Source of the DNA: Holophagales bacterium
Lineage (GTDB): Bacteria; Acidobacteriota; Thermoanaerobaculia; Multivoradales; Multivoraceae
Reading direction: 5' to 3'
Assembly (NCBI GenBank): GCA_009837885.1
Contig: VXSP01000036.1
Span: forward strand, 1 to 64,000
Length of the DNA: 64,000 nt
The translations under genes were made by a program, and so were the position numbers. This document shows positions 43,820 to 52,692 of this stretch, one piece after another (within the stretch, counting starts at the first letter, position 1; the number at the start of each line of letters is the position of its first letter). The notes beneath the pieces were generated by a model. That model saw only the letters and a list, made by a program, of their open reading frames with translations. It was not told the origin of the DNA and searched no databases.

Positions 43820-44983
43820 ATGGGGTCGTGGGCCTGCTCGAGCGCCGGCTTCGCGATTCAGCAGCTCCTGCTGGTCTGGCTGCTAGCGAGCGTACTCGCC
43901 CTGCCCGCAGACCGCGTGGGGCCGCTGCAGGCGGCAATCGGCCTGCCCGGCGTGATCATCATGCTCTGGGGCGGCGCCAACGCGGATCGCACGGACGCCA
44001 GGGCGACCCTGACCCGCGTGTTCGGCGCCGCGGCGCTCGTCCCATTCGGCCTGGTCCTGGCGCTGGAACTGGGCGGACTCAACGTCTGGACGGTCACCGT
44101 CTGGGGACTCGGCATCAGTGCCGCTCTGTCGTTTTCCAGTCCGGCGCAGCAGGCTGTGCTGAACAGGATCGCGGGCCGGGACCTGCAGCGCGGAGTGACC
44201 GCGGCCACCGCGATCAGCATGTTCACCTACATGATCGGACTGCGGGTGGCCGGACAGCTCGACTCCTTCGGGCTACGGCAGGTCCTGCTGGCTCAGGGAC
44301 TCTGCCTGGCAGGCGCCGCCCTCTGGATCCGTTGGATCGGATCGCAGCCCTCGAACGACGGAGAGGCCGGCGCGCCCGCCAGGCACCGCATCGCCGAGGG
44401 CTTCCGGGCCTCCCACCGCCAGCGGGCCGTTTTCGACGCGATGACCGTGAACTTCGTCTCCAGCATCTTCAATGCCGGGGCCTTCTTCACCGTGCTCCCC
44501 TTCATCGTCCTGCGCGTCTATGACGGCGACGCGGAACTTCTTTCCTGGCTGATGATCCTCTTCTTCGCCGGCGCTGTCATCTCCAACCTGATCATGCTCC
44601 GGTTCATGCCGTTTCAGCAGCCCGGGCGCTGGTTCGTCGTCCTGCAACTCTCCCGAATTCTCGTCCTGTTCCTGATCTGGATCGAGCCGGCATGGTGGCT
44701 GGTCGTCACCGCCCTCTTCGGCTGGGGCCTGAACATGGGCGTCACGACCACCCTGGCCCGGGCCATTGTCCAGGAAGCCGCCGAGCCGCAGACCCGCGGC
44801 CGCGTCATGTCCGTCTTCGGCCTCGGCCTGCTCGGTGCTCCGCTGATCGGCGCCATCATCCTGGGCTGGATCGTCGAGGAGTACGGCGCCCTGGCCGGCC
44901 TGGTCCCCGGCATGGCGGCGTCGGTGCTGTTGTTCGCCTACAGCATGGCAGCCACGGGGCTGTGGCGGTACCGGTCCTCCTGA
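43820..44983 (+). CDS. MFS transporter
   Basis: 387 residues from ATG 43820; family-like sequence (SLWRRPGLLAY) extends upstream, so a CTG at 43790 may be the true start. About eleven hydrophobic segments in two halves separated by a polar loop (about 180-205). The GANADRTDARATLTRVFG loop after TM2-3 matches the MFS signature region. Related to drug/uptake permeases of the Bcr/EntS type; substrate unknown. Converges on the PLP enzyme gene. Confidence 0.8.
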   Translation: MGSWACSSAGFAIQQLLLVWLLASVLALPADRVGPLQAAIGLPGVIIMLWGGANADRTDARATLTRVFGAAALVPFGLVLALELGGLNVWTVTVWGLGISAALSFSSPAQQAVLNRIAGRDLQRGVTAATAISMFTYMIGLRVAGQLDSFGLRQVLLAQGLCLAGAALWIRWIGSQPSNDGEAGAPARHRIAEGFRASHRQRAVFDAMTVNFVSSIFNAGAFFTVLPFIVLRVYDGDAELLSWLMILFFAGAVISNLIMLRFMPFQQPGRWFVVLQLSRILVLFLIWIEPAWWLVVTALFGWGLNMGVTTTLARAIVQEAAEPQTRGRVMSVFGLGLLGAPLIGAIILGWIVEEYGALAGLVPGMAASVLLFAYSMAATGLWRYRSS

Positions 44984-44998
44984 CGCCCTGAGCGCCGA

Positions 44999-46003
44999 TC
45001 AGGGCCCAAGTCGACCCCCGCCGAGCTCGCAGTACCGATCGTACGTATCCCGGTCGATGTTCGATCCGCAGAGAATCAGCCCCACACGCGCGCCCGAGAG
45101 TTCCTCGGCGAGACCCGGCAAGGCAGCGGTGGTGGCGGCGCAGGCCGGCTCCACGGCGAGCTTCAGTTCCCGGAAGATGAGCCCCATCGCTTGAGCCAAC
45201 TCGCGGTCGGTGACCAGGGCGAGCCGATCCACGTTGTTCCTGCAGAGCGTGAACGGCAGCCGTTCGGTCATGGGCGGCGCCAGACTGTCCGCGATGGTGT
45301 CCACGCCTTCGAGGCGCTCCGGTCTGCCGGATCTGAAGCTCCTGTGCATGGCGTCGGCGCCCACGGGTTCCACGCCGACGACCAGGCACTCGGGGTTCAG
45401 TCGCTTCGTGATCGCCGACACGCCTCCGGCCAGACCGCCGCCGCCGATGGCGACGATGAGCACGTCGAGGTCTCCAAGCTGCCGATGCAGTTCAAGACCG
45501 AGCGTCGCCGCGCCGAGGGCCGTCGCCACGCCGTCGAACGGGTGGATCACTGCCCGGCCCTCCGCGGCCGCGATGCGTGCCACCATCTCGAATCCGCTCG
45601 CGCCATCCTCCGCCATCAGGACCTCGGCGCCGAGCGCCCTGGCCAACTCGACGCGCGCCGGATTGGCCGATCGCTGCATGACGACCTTCGCGCTGGTCCC
45701 CGCCGCCTTCGCCGCATACGCCACGGCGATCGCGTGATTGCCCGCGCTCATGGCCGTCACGCCGGCCCGCAGTTGTTCGGCGCTCAGTCGGAGGATGTTC
45801 GACAGCGCTCCCCGCGCCTTGAAGGTACCGGAGCGCTGAAAGACCTCCAGCTTGGCGTGGACACGGCTGTTCCCTGGCAGGATCGCCTGCATCTCGGGAC
45901 CCGACCACTCGACGACCGGCGTTTCAACGATGTGAGGAGCGATCAGCGCAAGCGTGTCTTCGACTGCCTCCAGCGTGATGCCATGGTCGTCGTCGCTCAC
46001 CAC
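44999..46003 (-). CDS. Threonine/serine dehydratase-like PLP enzyme (fold type II)
   Basis: 334 residues from a GTG at 46003 (a TTG at 46168 would add 55 unrelated residues). The PLP lysine is in RSGTFKARGALSNIL; the phosphate loop is IGGGGLAGGVSA, and the C-terminal LILCGSNID holds the pyridine-contacting serine. Length fits catabolic threonine deaminase, serine racemase or hydroxyectoine-type dehydratase; the exact substrate is open. Upstream lies a 4 x 22-bp repeat array. Confidence 0.85.
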   Translation of the reverse strand: MVSDDDHGITLEAVEDTLALIAPHIVETPVVEWSGPEMQAILPGNSRVHAKLEVFQRSGTFKARGALSNILRLSAEQLRAGVTAMSAGNHAIAVAYAAKAAGTSAKVVMQRSANPARVELARALGAEVLMAEDGASGFEMVARIAAAEGRAVIHPFDGVATALGAATLGLELHRQLGDLDVLIVAIGGGGLAGGVSAITKRLNPECLVVGVEPVGADAMHRSFRSGRPERLEGVDTIADSLAPPMTERLPFTLCRNNVDRLALVTDRELAQAMGLIFRELKLAVEPACAATTAALPGLAEELSGARVGLILCGSNIDRDTYDRYCELGGGRLGP

Positions 46004-46069
46004 CTTGGACTCTACCGACGGAAGCAGGCGAGACGAACAAACCCAGGTGGCCCCGCGGGCCGGATGCGG

Positions 46070-46157
46070 GCACAGGTCCGAGATTCCGGAGTTCCGTCCC
46101 CGAAATCCCGGAGCCCGTACCTTGAAATCCCGGGATCTACAAACGAAAATCTCGGAG
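46070..46157. repeat. Four direct repeats with an exact 22-bp period
   Basis: Each 22-base unit ends with a variant of CGAAATCCCGGAG (ends at 46091, 46113, 46135 and 46157). Units are degenerate in their first half and conserved in the second. In the third unit the core is a 10-bp palindrome, ATCCCGGGAT. The array lies upstream of the PLP dehydratase, in the 196-base gap after the membrane PIMT gene. Two helical turns of spacing would put a protein on one face of DNA. Confidence 0.65.
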
Positions 46158-46199
46158 TCCAGGGCCAATCCCGACTACAGTGGCTTGCGTCGACGCCGA

Positions 46200-47132
46200 T
46201 CAGTCGTCGCTGGTCAGCGGCGGGAAGCGCACTTCCAGCACCGACGTCGCTGCGACCGACCCGTCAGGCAGCTTCTCCAACACCTGGAGTACCTGGGGAC
46301 CGTCCGGAGATCCCACGGGCCCCACGAGCTTCCCGCCCAGGGCAAGCTGGTCGATCAGCGTCTGCGGCACGGGGTCGACCGGCCCCTTGAGGACGATCGA
46401 GTCGAACGGCGCGAACTCCGGCCAACCCTCGAAGGGTTCGCCAACCCCCACCGTCACGTTGCCGTAGCCGAGGTCGCCCAAGGTGGCGGCGGCCCGCTGA
46501 GCGAGCGCTTCATCGGGCTCGATCGTGTAGACGCGGTCCACCATCTCGGACAGCACCGCAGCCAGGTAGCCGGAGCCGGTACCGACCTCCAGCACCTTGT
46601 GGCCCGAAACAGGCAGCGTGGGTGTGGTGCGGAGGGGCACCGCGAGTTCGGCCATCAACGCCACGATGTAGGAGTCCGGCGTCGTCCGGCCCCGGCCGAT
46701 CGGCAGCTCAGGGCCGCGATAGGCGCTGACTTGCTCCGCCGCCGCTACGAACTGATGCCGCGACACTCCGGGCACACCACCAATCACGTTGACTACCCGG
46801 TGAACGTCCAGGTCCGGGCGGTCCATGGCCCGGCCGAGAACGTAGCCGATCATCTCGGCGCGCTCTTCGTTTCGCTCCCAGCGGGCGGCCCCAGCCGCCC
46901 CCCTCGCTGCCATGACCGCGAAGTAGCAGACGGAGAAGAGCGTGAAGACACCGGCAGCCCACACCACGACCCGAGCGAACGCCAGGGGGCGCGCCGCCGA
47001 ACGATCCACCAGCCGCCGTCTCAGCACCGCTCCCAACGGGCGGTCCAGTTGAATCCGGCCACCGACGGGCCCATGCCCGCGCCCCTGGTCATCGATGCTC
47101 TTCCGAGGAACCAGGGCTCGCCGGTTCTTCAC
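46200..47132 (-). CDS. Membrane-anchored PIMT-like methyltransferase
   Basis: 310 residues from a GTG at 47132, one base after the stop of the ABC permease gene, so probably the last gene of that operon. A transmembrane helix (about 50-75, FARVVVWAAGVFTLFSVCYF) precedes a PCMT-like domain with SYIVALMAEL, SAM loop VLEVGTGSGYLAAVLSEM and PVPQTLIDQLALGGKLV. Related to the lipoprotein PIMT at 42961-43761 but with different N-terminus; the substrate-binding stretch GIGWRQTIS is replaced by GRGRTTPDS. A paralogue with altered specificity is likely. Confidence 0.75.
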   Translation of the reverse strand: MKNRRALVPRKSIDDQGRGHGPVGGRIQLDRPLGAVLRRRLVDRSAARPLAFARVVVWAAGVFTLFSVCYFAVMAARGAAGAARWERNEERAEMIGYVLGRAMDRPDLDVHRVVNVIGGVPGVSRHQFVAAAEQVSAYRGPELPIGRGRTTPDSYIVALMAELAVPLRTTPTLPVSGHKVLEVGTGSGYLAAVLSEMVDRVYTIEPDEALAQRAAATLGDLGYGNVTVGVGEPFEGWPEFAPFDSIVLKGPVDPVPQTLIDQLALGGKLVGPVGSPDGPQVLQVLEKLPDGSVAATSVLEVRFPPLTSDD

Positions 47133-47133
47133 T

Positions 47134-47982
47134 TCAACCGGCCCTCTGCCCCCCGGACGCTCCCCGCCGCCTCAGCCACTCCACCGTGCTCAACGCCAGC
47201 AGCGCGAAGACGATCAGGAAGGTGGCCACTGCCAGGATCGTCGGACTGATCTCCTCGCGGATGCCGGACCACATCTGGCGCGGCAGGGTGCGCTGTTCCA
47301 GACCGCCCATGAACAGGACGATGACGAGTTCGTCGAAGGACGCGGCGAAGGCGAACAGCGAGCCCGAGATGACGCCGGGCAGAATGAGCGGCAGTTGCAC
47401 CCGGCGAAAGGCGACGAGGGGGTTCGCACCCAGGTTGGCGGCCGCGCGCATGACCGTCCAGTCGAAGCCGGCCAGCGTCGCGCTCACCGTGATCACGACG
47501 AAGGGCGCGCCGAACACGGCGTGCGCGAGGATGATCCCGATGTGGGTCTGCGCCAGGCCGAGGTTCGAGTAGAAGAAGAACATGCCGACGCCGGCGATGA
47601 TCACCGGCGTGATCATCGGCGAGATGAGGAGCGCCGTGACGATCTTGCGGCCCGGCATCGCCGGGTGGGCGAGGCCGAGCGCCGCGGCGGCCCCCAGCAC
47701 GGTGGCGACGACGGTGGCCGAGATGCCGATGATCAGGCTGTTGGCGAGCGGCCGCGTCCACTCGTCGCCGTCGAGGATGCTGCGGTACCAGCGGAGCGAG
47801 TACGCCTCCGGGTCGAACCGCAGCATGCCTTCCGTGAACGTGAAGTAGGGCTCGGCGTTGAAGCTGAGCGGCACCAGGACCAGGATCGGCGCGATCAGGA
47901 AGATGAACGCGGCGACGCAGAACGCCACGTAGCCCCAGCGGGCGACCCGGTAGCCGGGACTGACTGCCGTGGCCGCCATCAT
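47134..47982 (-). CDS. Spermidine/putrescine-type ABC permease (PotC-like)
   Basis: 282 residues from ATG 47982, overlapping the stop of the PotB-like gene (ATGA). Six transmembrane helices and the EAA loop ANLGANPLVAFRRVQLPLILPG are typical of PotC/PotI. Pairs with PotB as the import channel for polyamines or similar cations; substrate inferred from the family. Confidence 0.92.
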   Translation of the reverse strand: MMAATAVSPGYRVARWGYVAFCVAAFIFLIAPILVLVPLSFNAEPYFTFTEGMLRFDPEAYSLRWYRSILDGDEWTRPLANSLIIGISATVVATVLGAAAALGLAHPAMPGRKIVTALLISPMITPVIIAGVGMFFFYSNLGLAQTHIGIILAHAVFGAPFVVITVSATLAGFDWTVMRAAANLGANPLVAFRRVQLPLILPGVISGSLFAFAASFDELVIVLFMGGLEQRTLPRQMWSGIREEISPTILAVATFLIVFALLALSTVEWLRRRGASGGQRAG

Positions 47983-49256
47983 CCGAGCCCGATCCGGTCG
48001 ATGCCGACCAGGCGGTCGTACACCACGTAGAGCAGCGTCACGCCGCCCAGCAGCAGGGCCGCAAGCGCCGCCGCCAGACCCCAGTTGAGCGAGGTCTGGA
48101 CGTGGTAGGCGATCATGTTCGAGATCAACTGACCGCTCTGGCCGCCGACCAGGGCCGGAGTGATGTAGTAGCCGATCGCCAGGATGAAGGTGAGCAGACA
48201 GCCGGCGCCGACGCCGGGCAGCGTCTGCGGCCAGTAGACCCGGCGCAGCGCCTGGAACGGCGTCGCCCCGAGCGACACGGCCGCGTTCATGTAGGCGGGC
48301 GGAACGGACCGCATGACCGAGTAGAGGGGAAGCACCAGGAACGGCAGCAGCACATGCGTCATCGCGATGAAGGTGCCGGTCATGTTGTAGATCATCGCGA
48401 TCCGGCCCTCGTCGCCGATCAGGCCGATCGCGACCAGGAAGTCGTTGACGATGCCCTGGTTCTGGAGCAGCACGATCCACGACGTGGTCCGCACGAGAAG
48501 CGAGGTCCAGAACGGCAGCAGAACCAGCAGCAGCAGGACGTTGGCGCGCTTCGGTGGCGAGTTGGCGATCATGTGCGCCACCGGATAGCCGATGACCAGA
48601 CACAGCAGCGTGACGCCCAGGCTGACCAGGAACGTCCGCCAGAACAGCGGCACGTAAATCCGCCACACCTCCGGCGCACGCTGGTAGCCGCCATCCGGAC
48701 CGCGCTCGAAGTCGAGGGCCTTGAGGTAGTGGCGGGCCGTCAACCGCTGGCCGGCCGCCTCGAGCGCGCGCCACGGCTCCGGACCGCCCCAGCGGGAGTC
48801 GATCGCGATCATCGTCTCCCGCCAGAAGGCGCCGTCCATCTCCACCCCGGCCGCCTGCGCAGCCGCGGCCGCATCGACCATCTCCCGCGAGCTGCCCATG
48901 ATCGTGCTGCGCATGCCGCTCGCGACCCGGTTGACGCGGTTCGCCGTCCGCCCGAGGTTGCGCTCCGTCCGCGCCGCGACGAACTCGCGGGCGACGGCCG
49001 CGAATGCCTCGTCCGACGGAGTGCCCTGACCGTCCCAGCCGCGCAACGCGGCCATGGTCTCCGGCAACGCGTCGGCGACCTCGGGATCGTGGAAGCTCTT
49101 CGTCAGCAGGCTGAGCATCGGGCCGAGGAACGTCACGCTGACGAACGCGACCAACGGCAGGGCGAGACCGGCTGCCCGCAGCCGAGGCCCCAGAGCCCGG
49201 CGCCACAGCGGCCGGGCAGGCGGTTGGCCGACGCTTGGGGATTCCTGGGACGTCAC
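47979..49256 (-). CDS. Spermidine/putrescine-type ABC permease (PotB-like)
   Basis: 425 residues from a GTG at 49256 with GAGGAG seven bases upstream (a TTG at 49271 is possible). Six C-terminal transmembrane helices and the EAA loop VSLGATPFQALRRVYWPQTLPG. Unusual: between TM1 and TM2 there is a 140-residue hydrophilic, mostly helical periplasmic insert (about 55-190), making it longer than the ~280-residue PotB norm. Confidence 0.9.
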   Translation of the reverse strand: MTSQESPSVGQPPARPLWRRALGPRLRAAGLALPLVAFVSVTFLGPMLSLLTKSFHDPEVADALPETMAALRGWDGQGTPSDEAFAAVAREFVAARTERNLGRTANRVNRVASGMRSTIMGSSREMVDAAAAAQAAGVEMDGAFWRETMIAIDSRWGGPEPWRALEAAGQRLTARHYLKALDFERGPDGGYQRAPEVWRIYVPLFWRTFLVSLGVTLLCLVIGYPVAHMIANSPPKRANVLLLLVLLPFWTSLLVRTTSWIVLLQNQGIVNDFLVAIGLIGDEGRIAMIYNMTGTFIAMTHVLLPFLVLPLYSVMRSVPPAYMNAAVSLGATPFQALRRVYWPQTLPGVGAGCLLTFILAIGYYITPALVGGQSGQLISNMIAYHVQTSLNWGLAAALAALLLGGVTLLYVVYDRLVGIDRIGLG

Positions 49257-49273
49257 GGCTCGACTCCTCAACC

Positions 49274-50392
49274 TCAGCGCGCCAGCCAGGCGGTGAAACG
49301 TTCAAGCATCTCGTCGCCGTGGTCCGCCCACCACCGCCAGTCGGTCATCAGGTAGTTCTTCATGTTCGCCGGGTTCGTCGGCATGTGCGGCCACATCTCC
49401 GTGCCCGTTTCGAAGTGCCGGTCGATCAGGGCTTCCGCCGAGTAGCGCGCCGGACTGTAGGCGATGTAGCGGCCGACTCCCGCCATCGACTCGGCACGGG
49501 CCGCATGCTGGACGAATCGCATCGCGTCGTCGAGCCGCGGCGTACCCGCGACGATCGCGAGCTGACCCCGGTTCAGCACCTGGCCGTCCCACACGATGAC
49601 GAAGGGCTGCCCCTCGAGCACCTGGGCATTGAAGATGCGCCCGTTCGCGGCCATCGTCATCAGCACCTCGCCGTCCGCCAGCAACTGCGGCGCCTGGGCG
49701 GAGGTGTCCCACCACACGACCTGGTCCTTGATCGTGTCCAGCTTCCGGAACACGCGCTCGAGACCCTCGGGCGTGCTCAGCACGTCGTACAGACGGTCCT
49801 TGGGGACCCCGTCCGCCATCAACGCCATCTCCAGAATTGCCTCCGGCGACCGCCTCACGCCACGCCGCCCGGGAAACCGTTCCAGGTCGAAGAAGTCGGC
49901 GAGCCGGGTCGGCGGCGGTCCCGTCAGGACCTCCCGGTTGTACGCGAAGATCGAGGAGAACAGCAGGTTGCCCACGCCGCACTCCGTGTTCATCTCGGGA
50001 AGAAAGTCATCCTCCGGCAGCTCGCCGTTCGGACCCGCCGGCAGGATCGAGGGATCGATCAACTCCAGGACGCCTTCGTCGCAACCGCTGACCGTCTCGG
50101 CCACGGAGAGATCGACGACGTCCCAGTGGACCGCGCCCGCTTCCACCTGCGCCCGGACCTGGGCCAGTCCACCCTGGAAGTCGGCGAGGTCGACCTGAAC
50201 GCCGGTCGCTTCCGTGAAGGACTCGTGGTACCCCCTCACGACGGCGCGGGCGTAGGAGCCTCCGTAGGAAACGGCAGTGATCGAGCGCTCACCCGCCTCG
50301 CCGCCCGGCGCCGCACCCGGAGGCGAGTCCGCGGCCAGCCGGCAGCCGGCGACCAGGACGACGCTCACGACGATTACGCCCGAACTCCTCAT
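49274..50392 (-). CDS. Spermidine/putrescine-type periplasmic binding protein, copy 1
   Basis: 372 residues from ATG 50392. Lipoprotein-type start VVSVVLVAGC (C17). The mature protein has the PotD/PotF fold: ITAVSYGGSYARAVVRGYHESFTEATG, WDVVDL, and WDGQVLNRGQLAIVAGTP. It is a tandem paralogue of the gene at 50389-51507, very similar along the whole length, and its start overlaps that gene's stop by four bases. Both deliver ligand to the same permease pair. Confidence 0.9.
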   Translation of the reverse strand: MRSSGVIVVSVVLVAGCRLAADSPPGAAPGGEAGERSITAVSYGGSYARAVVRGYHESFTEATGVQVDLADFQGGLAQVRAQVEAGAVHWDVVDLSVAETVSGCDEGVLELIDPSILPAGPNGELPEDDFLPEMNTECGVGNLLFSSIFAYNREVLTGPPPTRLADFFDLERFPGRRGVRRSPEAILEMALMADGVPKDRLYDVLSTPEGLERVFRKLDTIKDQVVWWDTSAQAPQLLADGEVLMTMAANGRIFNAQVLEGQPFVIVWDGQVLNRGQLAIVAGTPRLDDAMRFVQHAARAESMAGVGRYIAYSPARYSAEALIDRHFETGTEMWPHMPTNPANMKNYLMTDWRWWADHGDEMLERFTAWLAR

Positions 50393-51507
50393 CGCGCCAG
50401 CCAGGCGGCGAACCGCTCCTGCATCTCGTCCCTGTGGTCGGCCCACCACTCCCAGTCGCTCATCAGGAAGTTCTTCATGTTCGCGGGGTTCGTCGGCATG
50501 TGCGGCCACATGTCCGTGCCCGTCTCCGCGTGCCGGTCGATCAGCGCCTGGCCGGAACGACGGGCCGGGCTGTAGGCGATGTACTTCCCCACGCCTGCCA
50601 TCGACTCGGCGCGGGCGGCGTGGCGCATGAAGCGCAGCGCGCCCTGAAGGTTCGGAGTGCCGGCCACGACGACGAGCTGGCCCCGGTCCATGATCTGTCC
50701 GTCCCAGACGATGACGAAGGGCTGACTCTCCAGGACCTGTGCGTTGAAGATCCGCCCGTTCCATGCCGTGCTCATGATGACCTCGCCGTCGGCGAGGAGC
50801 TGCGGCGGTTGCGCGCCGGCCTCCCACCACACGACCTCGTCCTTGATCGTGTCCAGCTTCTCGAACGCGCGATCGAGACCCTTCGCCGTGCCGAGCAACT
50901 CGTAGATCCGTTCCTTCGGCACGCCGTCGGCCATCAGCGCGAACTCCAGGTTCGCCTCCGGCTTGCGCTGCATGCCCCGGCGACCGGGGAAGCGTTCCAG
51001 GTCGAAGAAGTCGGCGATCGTGGTCGGCGCGGGACCCGGCAGGGTCTCCGCGTTGTAGGCGTAGATCGTGGAGTAGAGCAGCGTGCCCACGCCACACTCC
51101 GTGTTCGTCTCGGGCAGAAAGTCGTCCGCCGCCGCCTCGCCGTTCGGACCCGGCGGCAGCAGCTCGGGCTCGATCAGCTCCAGGACACCCTCGTCGCAAC
51201 CGGTCACGGTATCGGCGACGCCCAGGTCGACGACGTCCCAGTGAACCGCGCCAGCCTCGACCTGGGCGCGGATCTGCGCGAGGCCGCCGTTGTAGTCCTC
51301 CAGGTTGACCTGGATGCCGGTCTCGGCGGTGAAGGACTCGTGGTAGCCGAGAACGCACGCGCGGGCGTACGAACCGCCGAACGACACGACCGTGATTGCT
51401 CCTTCGTTCGCGTCCGGACCCGGAGAGGCGAGTTCCGGCCCATCTCCCGCCTCCGGCGCGCAGCCGGCCAGCAGCGCGGCGACCGCGACGGCGGCCGCCC
51501 TCACCAC
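50389..51507 (-). CDS. Spermidine/putrescine-type periplasmic binding protein, copy 2
   Basis: 372 residues from a GTG at 51507 (a second GTG one codon on gives a GTGA junction with potA). Lipobox LLAGC (C16). Same domain pattern as its tandem neighbour: ITVVSFGGSYARACVLGYHESF, a cysteine pair near TGCDEG and NTECGVG, and MWPHMPTNPANMKNF near the end. Substitutions relative to the other copy are scattered, indicating a duplication with some age. Confidence 0.9.
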   Translation of the reverse strand: MVRAAAVAVAALLAGCAPEAGDGPELASPGPDANEGAITVVSFGGSYARACVLGYHESFTAETGIQVNLEDYNGGLAQIRAQVEAGAVHWDVVDLGVADTVTGCDEGVLELIEPELLPPGPNGEAAADDFLPETNTECGVGTLLYSTIYAYNAETLPGPAPTTIADFFDLERFPGRRGMQRKPEANLEFALMADGVPKERIYELLGTAKGLDRAFEKLDTIKDEVVWWEAGAQPPQLLADGEVIMSTAWNGRIFNAQVLESQPFVIVWDGQIMDRGQLVVVAGTPNLQGALRFMRHAARAESMAGVGKYIAYSPARRSGQALIDRHAETGTDMWPHMPTNPANMKNFLMSDWEWWADHRDEMQERFAAWLAR

Positions 51508-52643
51508 TCTTCTTCGCCTTCCGCCAGCTCCTCGGGCACCAGCGCCCGGCAGTCAAGCGCCGCCCAGCCGACCCGAACCGTGTCGCCCGGCAGCACGGCG
51601 CCGTGACCCACGACGTTCGGTATCTTCGCGATGAAGTCGGAGGCGCCGCCGACCGTCATGTGCAGGCGCAGATGGTCACCGAGGAAGATCATGTCGTCGA
51701 TCCGGGTCTCGACTTCGTTCCGGTAGCGGCCGTCCGGCGGAGCCACCGCGACGCGCTCGGGCCGGATGACGACCGTGGTTCGAGCGCCCGGAGGGCACAG
51801 ACCCAGGCTCATCGCCCGGATCGACTGGCCGCCGATGTCAACTTCGCAGACGCCATCCTCCTCGTTGACCACGACGCCATCGAGCCGGTTGTTCTCACCG
51901 ATGAAGCGCGCCACGAAGGCGCGTTCGGGTTCTTCGTACAGGACTTCCGGCGACGCCGCCTGCTCGATCTCACCATTGTGGAACACGGCCACCCGGTCGG
52001 AGAGCGTCATCGCCTCCTGCTGGTCGTGCGTCACGTAGACGACTGTCACGCCCAGGGAGGAGTGGATACGCCTGATCTCGTACTGCATCTCCTCGCGCAG
52101 GCGGCGGTCGAGGGCGCCCAGCGGCTCGTCCATCAGGACGAGTTCCGGTTCGAAGACCAGCGCCCGGGCAATTGCCACGCGCTGCTGCTGGCCACCCGAG
52201 AGGTGCGCCGGCCGCCGGTCCTCCAGCCCCTCCAGTTGGACCAGGCTAAGCGCCCTCTTGACCCGCTCCCGCCGCAGGGCCGGCTCGACGCCTCGCACCT
52301 CGAGCGGAAAGGCCAGGTTGCCGCCCACCGTCATGTGGGGAAACAGGGCGTAGTTCTGGAACACCATCCCGATTCCGCGCTTGTGCGGCGGAAGATCCTG
52401 GATCGGCCGGCCGGCTATCCGGATCGATCCCGCGGTCGGCGCCTCGAAACCTGCGAGCATCATCAGGCAGGTCGTCTTGCCCGAGCCGGAAGGCCCCAGC
52501 AGGGTCAGAAACTCGCCCCGCTCCACCGCGAGATCGAGCCCTCTCACGACCAGGTTCTGGCCGTCGTAGCTCTTGTCGACGCCCTCGAACTCGACGTGCG
52601 GGACGCGGTTCTCGCCGCGATCGTCAGGGGTCGGGACGCTCAC
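51501..52643 (-). CDS. Spermidine/putrescine-type ABC ATPase (PotA-like)
   Basis: 380 residues from a GTG at 52643. Walker A GPSGSGKTT, Q-loop FQNYALFPHMTV, signature LSGGQQQRVA, Walker B LVLMDEPLGALD and switch H in YVTHDQQEAM. The C-terminal TOBE domain (about 290-370) is of the PotA/FbpC type. First gene of the five-gene transport operon; only 49 bases separate it from the divergent boxC start. Confidence 0.93.
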   Translation of the reverse strand: MSVPTPDDRGENRVPHVEFEGVDKSYDGQNLVVRGLDLAVERGEFLTLLGPSGSGKTTCLMMLAGFEAPTAGSIRIAGRPIQDLPPHKRGIGMVFQNYALFPHMTVGGNLAFPLEVRGVEPALRRERVKRALSLVQLEGLEDRRPAHLSGGQQQRVAIARALVFEPELVLMDEPLGALDRRLREEMQYEIRRIHSSLGVTVVYVTHDQQEAMTLSDRVAVFHNGEIEQAASPEVLYEEPERAFVARFIGENNRLDGVVVNEEDGVCEVDIGGQSIRAMSLGLCPPGARTTVVIRPERVAVAPPDGRYRNEVETRIDDMIFLGDHLRLHMTVGGASDFIAKIPNVVGHGAVLPGDTVRVGWAALDCRALVPEELAEGEEEW

Positions 52644-52653
52644 GAGCGGTGAC

Positions 52654-52659
52654 TATACT
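52654..52659 (+). promoter_or_regulatory. Likely -10 element for boxC
   Basis: TATACT lies 33 bases before the boxC ATG in the short divergent gap with potA. The same hexamer is found before the peroxiredoxin gene. No matching -35 hexamer. Confidence 0.35.
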
Positions 52660-52692
52660 CACCAACCGGAACAAGGCTCCCCTACCAACCAG

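Noticed and set aside
46004..46168. N-terminal extension of the PLP dehydratase from a TTG at 46168
   Set aside because: The extra 55 residues show no family resemblance and run across the 22-bp repeat array; the conserved sequence begins after the GTG pair at 46000-46003.
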